Source of the DNA: Dendrolimus kikuchii | Taxonomy: Eukaryota > Arthropoda > Insecta > Lepidoptera > Lasiocampidae | Length of the DNA stretch: 64,000 nt | Assembly: GCA_019925095.2 (NCBI GenBank) | Contig: CM034389.1 | Coordinates: forward strand, 14,701,435-14,765,434 | Direction of reading: 5' to 3' | Shown: piece by piece, positions 46,602 to 56,800 of the stretch | Position numbering within the stretch: position 1 is the first letter of the stretch | Layout of the letters: each line of letters starts with the position of its first letter | Notes under the pieces: generated by a model | What the model was told of the DNA's origin: nothing | Database searches by the model: none | Seen by the model: only the letters and a program-made list of their open reading frames with translations | Position numbers and translations under genes: made by a program

Positions 46602-46677
46602 GTAGGAAGCACAAACTACTATGGATACTACGTATGTAGGAAGCACAAACTACTATGGATACTGCGTATGTAGGAAG
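46602..46677 (+). mobile_element. 26-bp unit, two tandem copies with three 8-bp flanks (locus B)
   Basis: GTAGGAAG occurs at 46602-46609, 46636-46643 and 46670-46677, separated by two 26-bp units (46610-46635 and 46644-46669) that differ at one base (TACTACG versus TACTGCG). The arrangement equals one insertion with 8-bp duplication followed by tandem duplication, or two insertions. Confidence 0.8.
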
Positions 46678-46848
46678 GGCCAAGCGGGGGAATTTTGGGA
46701 TTTAAGGGAAGACTGCATTTGTGCGGCGCTGCACGTCACTGCACGGCGCGTCGCTTCACAGCACCTATCGCACTATAACGGCAGGAAAGCGGCAGCTCAC
46801 GTCATTTCTTTGTTTATTCGCGTGAGAGCAACTAAAGATGGACTACGA

Positions 46849-47218
46849 CTATTCCCGGCTACGGCAGCGGTCGCGGTAACGGCGTGGTGGAGGGTGCTAA
46901 CAGTCTCCGAGTTACGGGAGGCTGCCAACTCACGAAATTGACCTTGGCGACGTATAACGGACGGACGATTAGGCTGGACAGTCACCTCACAGAATTGGAA
47001 GTAGAGCTAAGTCGAATTAACTGGCACATCCTAGGGTTATCAGAAGTTCGAAGAGAGGGTGAGGATACGGTAACCCCAGAGTCTGGCCACTTACTCTACT
47101 TCCGGGAACGTGACAGGGCCTCCCAGGGTGGTGTCGGTTTTCTCGTGAACAAGACTCTCGTTAACAACGTCGTGGAAGTCAACAGTGTGTCGAACAGGGT
47201 AGCATACCTAATACTGAA
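46849..47218 (+). mobile_element. 370-bp 3'-truncated RTE 5' segment
   Basis: It is about 99 percent identical (three differences seen) to 48067-48436, the start of the longer RTE copy, but stops abruptly at 47218 in the endonuclease domain. LINE copies normally lose their 5' end, so this piece probably arose by duplication or recombination. Confidence 0.85.
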
Positions 47219-47235
47219 CGCATTATGAAAAAGAA

Positions 47236-47993
47236 GACTCCGAGCGTTGCTGCACGGGCGAGCAACCCCAAAAAAAATCAAGAAGAAATGGATTGCTGAC
47301 ATACCAAGGTCACGTTACAAAGAAGGAGAATACTACTATTTATTTCCTCGCCTACGTAATGACTCTGCACGATTTCACATTTATTTCAGAATGTCGAAGA
47401 CGAAATTTTATGAACTATTGCACTGGCTGGAACCACATATGACATTTAAGGATACTTGTTTTAGAAAATCAATTAGTGCAGAAGAAAGACTCATGGTTAC
47501 AATTAGGTAAGTATTTGCAGCAGGGTTCTGTTGTGGCGGTGAAGTGCAATGGACCAGACGGGTGCACCGTACAGTGCCATACTCCTCAGGATGCCAGAGT
47601 ATTTGTTATTATTTATTTTTAATTGAGACATAGATTAAATAAATTAAGGGGGTAAGGGGTCTACGCTTAACATCTTTTGGACCCAATTGTCAACCTCACC
47701 TGCACGCGGTACCTCCTGCCGTCAGCAAAGGATATGTCGAAGGTACGCGCCCAACAGCCTCGAGGCTCTGGCGACCGATCGATGGCGTTCGCTATGTCTA
47801 GCGACACCGCAAGAACGACATCCTTCGTATAACTCGAAGGCGTCCATGGAGCGCCTCCGCCGCAAGAAAGCCGGCCTATAGAAATCTCTTGGTCGGAGAC
47901 GAGCAGCAGCGTCTCCGATGCAAATAGGCCGGCACTGCGGTTACCAACCCCGTCGGGTCCCGGTGCCGTCTTCCTGCCCCCAGGGCATGCCAA
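47236..47993 (-). pseudogene. R1-clade LINE fragments, minus strand, mosaic
   Basis: From the 5' side: 47993-47667 gives GRKTAPGPDGV and VVLAVSLDIANA (RT fingers and the catalytic-Asp motif A); 47599-47519 matches the reverse complement of 11845-11925; 47272-47236 matches the reverse complement of the R1 3' UTR at 12873-12906. The Harbinger exon (about 47275-47508) sits between the last two pieces, so the order of insertions is not simple. Confidence 0.7.
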
Positions 47994-50900
47994 ACGTGGT
48001 AACTATGGCATTTATCCCCCATGAGAAAGCACCATAGAAAACGGCCCTCAATTCCCGGTGGCCCCGCTATTCCCGGCTACGGCAGCGGTCGCGGTAACGG
48101 CGTGGTGGAGGGTGCTAACAGTCTCCGAGTTACGGGAGGCTGCCAACTCACGAAATTGACCTTGGCGACGTATAACGGACGGACGATTAGGCTGGACAGT
48201 CACCTCACAGAATTGGAAGTAGAGCTAAGTCGAATTAATTGGCACATCCTAGGGTTATCAGAAGTTCGAAGAGAGGGTGAGGATACGGTAACCCCAGAGT
48301 CTGGCCACTTACTCTACTTCCGGGAAGGTGACAGGGCCTCCCAGGGTGGTGTCGGTTTTCTCGTGAACAAGACTCTCGTTAACAACGTCGTGGAAGTCAA
48401 CAGTGTGTCGAACAGGGTAGCATACCTAGTACTGAAACTCACCAACAGGCATTCCCTAAAGGTTGTACAGGTATATGCGCCTACCTCGGCACACTCTGAC
48501 GAAAAGGTTGAGGCTATGTATGACGACATTACTAAAGCCATACATGGCACAACCTCCGCTCACTACAACGTTGTTATGGGGAACTTCAACACCAAAGTGG
48601 GAGTACAAGAATGCGACGAACCGATAATTGGACCTTATGGATTGGGGCGCAGAAATCACAGGGGGCAAATGCTGGTCAACTTCCTAGAAATGCAGGGGCT
48701 CTTCTTAATGAATTCCTTCTACAAGAAGAAGCCCCAGAGGAGATGGACCTGGCAGAGCCCTGACACTGTGACGAGGAACGAGATAGATTTCATTATGGCG
48801 AGTAAGAAGCATATATTTAGAGATGTCTCAGTGGTCAACAGGTTCAATACTGGTAGCGACCACCGACTTGTACGAGGCACTCTAAATATCAATTTTAAGG
48901 CTGAAAGACTCCGCCTGGTGAATTCTACTCTCCGACCCAGCCGCCTCAAATGATCCACGGGTCTGAACAGTTCCAACTGGAACTTCGCAATCGGTTTGAA
49001 TCGCTGGAAACCACAGGAGATGTTGACGAGATAACCGACAACGTGGTGAAGACGTTGCAGGATTTGGGTCGCAAGCATTTTCCGCCTGTACAAAGAAACA
49101 GACGGTCCGAACTTTCTACCAAAACTCTGGATCTCATGAAGACGAGACGTGAAATGCCACCCGCTTTGTTTGGTTCGCCAGAGCATCGGGCCCTCTCCAA
49201 GCAAATAAGAAAACTTGTAAGGCGGGACCTCCGCTGCTCTAATACTCGTGCTATTGAGGCGGCCATAGAGCAGAACAGGGGTCCAAAGTTTTCTCAAGAA
49301 GCTTGGGGAGGAGCCACATTGTAAAGCTGAGGACAGCGGATGGCAGAGAGCTTACGTCTCGTTCTGAGATCCTGACGTAGTAGAAAAGTTCTACGGGCTA
49401 CTGTATTCTTCGCGGGCGAAGAAACCTGCGACGTAAAGCAACGGAGATCTACATGCGCCACTCACACGCCATTATACGGAGGACATCCCGGAGGTCGACG
49501 TGGACGAGATTAGTGCGGCTCTCGACCAACTTAGAAATGGCAGGGCTCCGGGGGATGATGGAATTACAACTGAGCTCCTTAAGGCAGGAGGAATGCCAAT
49601 CCTCAAGGCTTTGGCTGAGCTCTTCAATTCCGTTATCCACCGGGGCACTGTGCCGAAGGCGTGAAGCAAGAGTGGTGGTCTTGTTTTTCAAGAAGGGTGA
49701 TAACACTCTCTTGAAAAACTATAGGCCAATCTCACTCTTGAGCCACGTCTATAAGTTGTTTTCGAGAGCCGTCACGAATCGTCTCGCCAGAAGACTTGAC
49801 GAGTTCCAACCACCAGAGTAGGCTGGGTTTCGAAAAGGTTACAGCACCGTAGATCACATCCATACTGTTCGGCAGATTATACAAAAGACCGAAGAGTATA
49901 GTAATCAGCCGCTGTGTATGGCATTCGTGGACTACGAGAAAGGCTTCGACTCCATCGAAATTTGGCCTGCTCTGGAGTATTTGCAAAGATGCCGTATTGA
50001 TTGGCTATACATTGAGGTGCTGAGATGCCTGTATGACGCCACAACGATGCCCGTCCAGATCCAGGACCGGAGGGCGAAGCCTGTACCCCTACGTCGCGGG
50101 GTGAGACGGGGATGTGATTTCCCCGAAACTGTTTACCAACGCGATGGAGGATGTCTTCAAAACTCTGGACTGGGCTGGATGGGGCATTAACATCAACGGC
50201 GAGCACATCTCTCACCTCCGTTTCGCCGACGATATCGTTGTCTTTGCAGAGACTTTGGAGAAACTTGCCGAAATGCTGGGCAGCTTAAATGAATCTTCCC
50301 AACGGGTCGGTCTCGGCATGAATTTGGACAAGACGTAAGTCATGTTCAATGAACACGTCATGCCGAGACCGGTGACCGTCAATGGCGTCCCTCTGGAGGT
50401 TGTACAGGAATATGTCTACCTTGGACAGAAAATAAAGGTAGGCAGGCACAACTTCGAGGGGGAAGCCTATAGGAGGATTCAGTTGGGCTGGGCAGCATTC
50501 GGTATACTTCGTCAAGTCTTCTTGTCAACCATTCCGCAATGCTTGAAGACAAAAGTCTTCGAGCAGTGCGTCCTCCCCGTCCTGACCTACGGGGCCGAGA
50601 CGGCAGGGTGGGTCCACAAGTTCCAAGTCGCTCAACAGGCTATGGAGCGAGCTATGTTGGGTGTTTCTCTTATGGATAAAATCAGAAATGAGGATATCCG
50701 TAAGAGAACCAAGGAAACCGACATAGCTCGCAAAATTAGCAAGTTGAAGTGGCAGTGGGCCGGTCACGTCCGCCGCAGGACCGATGGCCGATGGAGCAGA
50801 CGAGTCCTGGAGTGGAGACCACGTCTTGGTAAACGTAGTGTCGGACGCCCTCCAGCCCGATGGACCGACGACCCGTGCAAGGTCGCTGGTAGGCGCTGGA

Positions 50901-52773
50901 TGAGAAATACAGAGGACAGGGATGAGTGGGGCCGTCTTGGGGAGGCCTACGTCCAGCAGTGGACTACGAATGGCTGACGACGATAGATTAAATAAATTAC
51001 AAATCTTCTACTATCAAACCATCTGTAGTTATATAGTATTGCCGTTTAGGAATATTAAGAATACTTTGCGATGTTTCAGTGTTACAGTCTTTGGCCCTTG
51101 ATGAAGAAGAAGGTGTTGCTATCGCAGTGCTTTGGGTTGCGTAATCATCTGGTATTTGGGGAGGAAGTGGGTTTAACTGGTAACCCGCTGATTCAGAACT
51201 CATATATCTAGTTCTGGATCTAGGAGGTGACGGAGTATCGATACCAAAGCATTGGTTTTCTAGCCTAGAAACATTTTGTAGGGACTGATGGTGTTGTAAA
51301 TCAAATTCAGCCTGCGAGACGGCCGAATATATTTGGTTTTTTACTTTTAACTGCACATCAGGCGAAAAAGTTAGTACTGTATCAGCCATCGCAATAAAAA
51401 ACTAATGAATGGGGCTGTTGTATGTCCCCTTGTATTCTTATGTTCTCGGTTCGCTAACTTAACTATTTAACTTTAGACTTCTGTTGTACAGTCTTCCCTA
51501 CTTTTCTTTTTCTTATCTCGTTAAACATCGCTGATGAAGTCGATGCTGGTGTGGAACTTGTATTTTCCTCGGGAATAGGCGAATTTGAATCATCTTCGGT
51601 CACAAATTTCTCCAGACCACCTTTTGTGGGTCTTACTTGAAAGTATGGTCTTAGAAATGTAATTTATTTTTCGTAACGCCATGGTTTTGACGCTGTTGCG
51701 CCATCTCCACTTTTGGTCTTTAGTTTTTTGAGACTTCTATTGTATCCACCTCGCAACGATTTCCAGGTGGAAAGATTTCCTTGCAAATTTTAGCTGAAAA
51801 TAACAAAAAATTGTCATTAAGCAAATGCATTTAATTTCAGATATTTGGCAACTGGGGATTCTTTTAAATCAATTGGCGAAAGTATTCGCCTCGGCTACAC
51901 TATTGTTCAAGAAATCGTCCATACAACCTATGCAGTTATTTGGGAGGTGTTATCAAAATTAGTTATGCCTGAGCCAAATGAAGAAACATGGAAAAAAATT
52001 GTCGAAAATCTTCAAAACAGGTGGAACTTTCCTAATTGTCTAGGAGCACTGGATGGAAAGCATATAAAAATACAAGCTCTTGATAAAAGTGGATCACTAT
52101 ATTAAAAAAGTTTTTTTCAATCATACCGATGGCTTTAGTAGACGCAGATTACAAATTTATAATAGTATCCGTGGATGAACTTGTAAAAACAGTGATGGTG
52201 GCATATTTTCTCGTTCAGAATTAGGCAAAAGACTAGAATGTAACAACCTGAATGCACCTTCACCAAAACCATTATCAGTGATGATGATAGACAATCCTGT
52301 CCCCTATGTCATAGTGGGTGAAGAAGCCTTCCCATCAAAACCGTACCTCATGAGACCCTACCCTGGTACTCAATCGGATGATGAATCAAAAAAGATTTTT
52401 AACTATCGCCATAGCCGCGCATGTCGTGTTTCAGAAAATGCATTTGGTTTATTATGCCAAAAACTCAGTATTTACTATCGCACAATATCCCTTTTTCCAA
52501 AAAATGTAGATAACATAGTTCTGGCAACTTGCTGTCTTCATAATTTTCTAAGCTACGATTCAGTTAGTTTTATCAATGAACGACATCCTATTCAAGAAAA
52601 TATAGAATCAGAAGCTGTTTGGCAAGATTTGCCGCAGATAGGTGGTAATTTTGCATACAATGCCTTCGAGCTTCGCGAAAAATTTAAAGGATATTTTACT
52701 TCTAATGAAGGATCGGTGCCATGGCAAAGAGATAGAATCAGAAGGGGATGTCGGCGAGAAGGAGAATCAACAT
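47275..52773 (+). pseudogene. PIF/Harbinger transposase, two exons, broken
   Basis: Exon 1 ends at 47508: PRLRNDSARFHIYFRMSKTK then FYELLHWLEPHMTFKDTCFR and SISAEERLMVTIR, with donor AG|GTAAGT. Exon 2 starts at 51841 after TTTCAG, restoring R-YLATGDSFKSIGESIRLGY. The catalytic core follows: NCLGALDGKHIKIQ (first Asp), then after stops and deletion MALVDADYKFIIVSVD (second Asp), and HSRACRVSENAFGLL (Glu). The frame continues to 52773. Breaks near 52104 and 52190 inactivate it. The 4.3-kb intron holds the R1 and RTE sequences and the MADF gene exons of the other strand. Confidence 0.8.
48021..50990 (+). pseudogene. Near-full-length RTE-clade LINE, inactivated
   Basis: A single ORF type: an apurinic-like endonuclease (48021-48953) with TYNGRT (Asn), LSEVRR (Glu), GNFNTKVG, NEIDFI and SDHRLV, then reverse transcriptase in several frames. 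RT parts are QLRNGRAPGDDGITTELLKA, LKNYRPISLLSHVYKLFSRA, CMAFVDYEKGFDSI (motif A Asp), HLRFADDIVVFAETL (intact FADD) and the C-terminal LTYGAETAGWVHKF ... WQWAGHVRRRTDGRW. It stops at 50977 and ends GATTAAATAAATTA. The usual GDFN of the endonuclease is GNFN, losing a catalytic Asp. Stops or frameshifts occur near 48953, 49324, 49662, 49819, 50120 and 50338. Confidence 0.88.
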
Positions 52774-53140
52774 AAATATATTACATACTTATTAAAGTGC
52801 TTTTGACATTTTGTTTTTCTTCGTGAATTTGACACTACGCCACACACTGCGACACAGATCTAGCGAGCTCTGTATGAAACTAGCGGAAGTCCCCGCTTTC
52901 TTTTGTTTTTTTCTAAATATGTGAAATGTACAGCAGTACTATTTTATTATGTATAGATATGGAATATAAAAGACCGTTAAAATATCAAAACATTGTTTTA
53001 CTTACCAGATATACCTATCTCTATTGCAATTTCCGCCCATATATTTTTTATCCTTGTCTGATTATGTAGTGCTCATGTTGGAAATCGTACAGCTCTCGGT
53101 AAGAACTAACTGTGTTGATTAATTTTTCTTCATCGAGCTC
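50997..53140 (-). pseudogene. Harbinger MADF-domain accessory protein, broken
   Basis: Minus-strand exons: 53140-53003 (MELDEEKLINTVSSYRELYD, then after a frameshift NIWAEIAIEIGISG and donor GTAAGT); about 51790-51475 (WKSLRGGYNRSLKKLKTKSG, SKPWRYEK, then LRPYFQVRPTKGGLEKF); and 51389-50997 (MADTVLTFSPDVQLKVKNQI, a BESS-like end). MADF/SANT-like partner proteins of Harbinger elements bind DNA and help import the transposase. Its middle and last exons lie in the transposase intron, and the transposase second exon lies in its first intron, on the opposite strand. Frameshifts and stops are present. Confidence 0.7.
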
Positions 53141-53635
53141 CATTTTATAAAAATACAAATACAGTGCACGTACTTTCTCACAGAGCGCAGTGCGCAGGGC
53201 GCAGACTGACGCGCCGCGCCGCTTGCTATATCGCACCGAGTGTCGCTGCACAGCGCGTCACGGCGCTGCGCGTCAAAATATTCCCCCAGAGGCAACTGTG
53301 CTGCGACGCGCAATGCAGCACCACTCTAATGCAACATACACTATACAACTGAAAGAATATTTTGACGCGTCGTGCCGCGCCGTGCAGTGCCGCACAAATG
53401 CGGTCTTAGCTTTACTCAAGCGTAGCAGAATAAAATAAGGGGGGAAGCCTTGCATCTTCAAAAATTGGCCATGACTTTTGGTCGCTCGTAAATAATCAGT
53501 CTTTTGAATAGGAGTTCTTATAGTTTACTTATCATCCCTTCTGAATATCTGACGAGCTCGAATAAATTATTTTTTATAAATGTCAGCAGTCGTTAGATGT
53601 CATAATTTATAACTGTCATTTGATCATCATTTTCT

Positions 53636-53677
53636 GTTATCATATACGTAGTATCCATAGTAGTTTGTGGTTATCAT
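53636..53677 (-). mobile_element. 26-bp unit with 8-bp target duplication (locus C)
   Basis: GTTATCAT at 53636-53643 and 53670-53677 bounds 53644-53669, identical to the unit at locus A. It lies 230 bp outside the Harbinger right end, about 190 bp upstream of the ttv start codon. Confidence 0.8.
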
Positions 53678-53869
53678 TATCAGCTAATACGACACTTGTT
53701 TATCATAGAGTACATTAATATTATAGTAGATTTATTACCTTAAATAAAATAATTTTTAAGTGATGGTAGTAATACACATTATTTATTTACAGTTATTCTT
53801 TAAATTACGTTCGATCTGATTTTTCACCAATTTTTTAAATTGCGGTTTAAATATACATTTTATTTTCCG

Positions 53870-56800
53870 ATGCAGGCTAGAAAGCGCTATTTACTTCTTT
53901 TTATGTCGTTTGCGTTGCTACTATATGGTTATTTTGGTAGCTATCAATTGAAGTCTGAACCTGGTATCAATATTCGACGAGATAATTTACCTACTTTTGC
54001 CACATTAGATGAACTGACTGAGGCTCCTTCTACTCTGAAGAGACAGCCGGCTACAATAGCTCTGCCATGTCGAATGGAAACTTGTTTCGATTTCTCTAGA
54101 TGTGGGGTGGATCCTAAAATTTATGTGTACCCCAGTGAAGGACCTGTAAGTGCATCATACAGAAAAGTATTATCAGTGATAAGAGAGTCCAGATATGCAA
54201 CTAGAGATCCTTATGAAGCTTGTCTTTTTGTGCCTGCAATAGATACGTTAGATGCTGATCCTCTTTCTCCAGAACATGTGCCAGATGTAGCATCACGATT
54301 GTCACGTCTGCCTCACTGGAATAATGGGCGTAATCATTTAATATTCAGTCTTTATGCTGGAACATGGCCAGATTATGCAGAGGAGGCCCTGGGTTTTGAT
54401 CCTGGGGAAGCAATATTGGCAAGAGCTAGTGCTTCAGAAACTGTTTTCCGTGAAGGGTTTGATATATCACTGCCTTTATTTCATAAAGAACATCCTGAAC
54501 GTGGGGGAGCACCACCTGCTGCACCGGGAAACCCATTTCCAGCTCCAAAAAAACATTTAATAGCATTTAAAGGAAAGCGATACGTACATGGTATTGGTAG
54601 TGAAACAAGAAACTCCCTTTGGCATCTACATGATGGTAATAATCTAATTTTAGTGACAACTTGTCGCCATGGAAAGTCATGGAAAGATTTAAGGGATGAG
54701 AGGTGTGATGAGGATAATCGAGAATATGATAAGTAGGTATATAACTTCTATATAATTTTGAAAGTTATTAGCTCCTTGTATAAATATGTATATTACCTAT
54801 TTTAGAATACATAAAAATTATGCAAACTTCTTGAATAAATAGTATTAATAGATCTACACTCTACATAAACACATTTAGTCAAATAACTACTATTAACAAA
54901 AACTGATCTAAGAGAGTTTTTTGTTTAGTGGTTTATTGTGTGACATACTATATTTTACATAGATTAGTGTTGAAATATGATTTATATAAACCATATTTTA
55001 TACTTAAGTATGAATGTTAGATGAGCTCAATGTATGTTAACTTAATAGTGCACTGAATATCTAAACTTCTGTAATTAAAAATCTCTTATTAATTTAATAA
55101 AAAAATATTTCTTCTTTGTTTATAGAATGCTGATAATGTATGTAAGTGGCTCATTCTTAATGTCTTAGAAATTATTTCTTTATTATTTGTTATAAATCTC
55201 TTCTTTGTTCAACCCCAATATTGAAGAGGTATATATGGAATTTTATGATAATCACAATCCAAACAAATTTACTTTCACACTTATGTATATATAACTTTTA
55301 ATTATTATTTCAGATATGACTATGAACAACTATTGGCAAATTCAACTTTTTGCCTTGTAGCAAGAGGCAGACGCCTTGGCTCGTACAGGTTTTTAGAGGC
55401 ATTAGCTGCTGGTTGTATTCCAGTTTTATTAAGCAATGGCTGGAGATTGCCTTTTGATGAAAGAATTGACTGGCGGCGTGCAGTCATTTGGGCAGATGAG
55501 CGTCTGCTCTTACAGGTTTGATCCTTAAGAAATAATCCTTTGTGTGCAAGTAATTATTTTTCTATATTTATCAGATACAGCAGAGCTTCTGTAATCTTAC
55601 CACTGAAACCAACTCTGCTCCTGAATTCTAGGCAGCATGCAAATCTGTTCTTGATTACAGCATGGAGTAGAGTTTCTAAAATTTGGAATATGTTCTTAGG
55701 TATTTTCTATATGTATCTCTTAATTTATTATTATTATATTTGCTTATATAGTTTAGAGTTCCATTGTCATTTCAACAAAAACAAAACCCTTATTTGATTA
55801 TCATGTTCCCCTGTCTGTTTGTCTGAGTATATCACAGACATTTTTCTCGGAAACTGTTGGGTATGTATGAATACAATTTGAAAGAAAGGTCTATTTAGAA
55901 CTACATTAATATGCTGTTCAATTTAATTGTAACTAAGTAGTTTTTGAAATATGGGGTATTTTTCATTAATTAGCTTTGAACACATTCACACAGGTTCTCA
56001 GGGTTTGCTATCATTGAAGCTTCACAATATCTATAAAGCTAATGTGTAGTAACTTGTAAAAATTTTTTTTGTTGATTAAAGTACCTGGAATTGCGACCAC
56101 ATCAAAACTGTTATATATATATTATGTATATTCACTAATTATAGTCCTTAATATCACAATTAGCTTATGAGTGGCATATTGTTGCAGGTGCCAGAGCTTG
56201 TGCGCTCTGTTCCACCTGAGCGTATTCTTGCTCTTAGACAACAAACACAAGTTCTTTGGGAACAATATTTTTCATCTATTGAAAAAATTGTCTTCACTAC
56301 CATTGAGGTATGAATCTTTTTTTAACACTGTCTGTTAAACTATACTACTGTAAATTACTCACTGACCAATTAGTTAATATGTTGTACATTTGACCAAAAC
56401 TATAAAGTTGAAGGTCTTGTTTAGTTTACGAAGACACTGGGGGATTGGGTACCTCCGGCAGTAGATGAGGCTGATGGGCCTGTCCGAGCTTGCAGAGTGT
56501 ACAAGCTGTATACCTGTGGCCCTGGCGTAAAGGCGACAGACTGGAACATTCAGGGGTTTTAGTAGGTATAGACCCTGATGGCAATAGCATTCATTCGAGT
56601 GCTATTGCCACCCTAACGTGGCAAATCTCTCATGCCACTACTGCCACTGTGGCAGCAAGTATTCAATCGGATTTTGTCTTGGTAAAAAAAATCTAGGCAT
56701 TTTTCATTGAGAGTGACATCTAACTATTAAGTGCAACGTGATGGGTGAAGTATTATGAGTATTGCAATGTATCAAGTTTGACACGACTGGTCGCGTGCGA

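Larger units (their letters stand above)
46706..53411 (+). mobile_element. PIF/Harbinger element with nested LINE insertions
   Basis: The left end (GGGAAGACTGCATTTGTGCG) and the right end (reverse complement AGCTAAGACCGCATTTGTGC) are inverted repeats continuing through CTGCACGGCGCG, each next to TAA/TTA (46703-46705, 53412-53414), the PIF/Harbinger target. It carries a transposase (+) and a MADF-type accessory gene (-), both broken. R1 and RTE sequences fill much of the interior. Confidence 0.75.
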
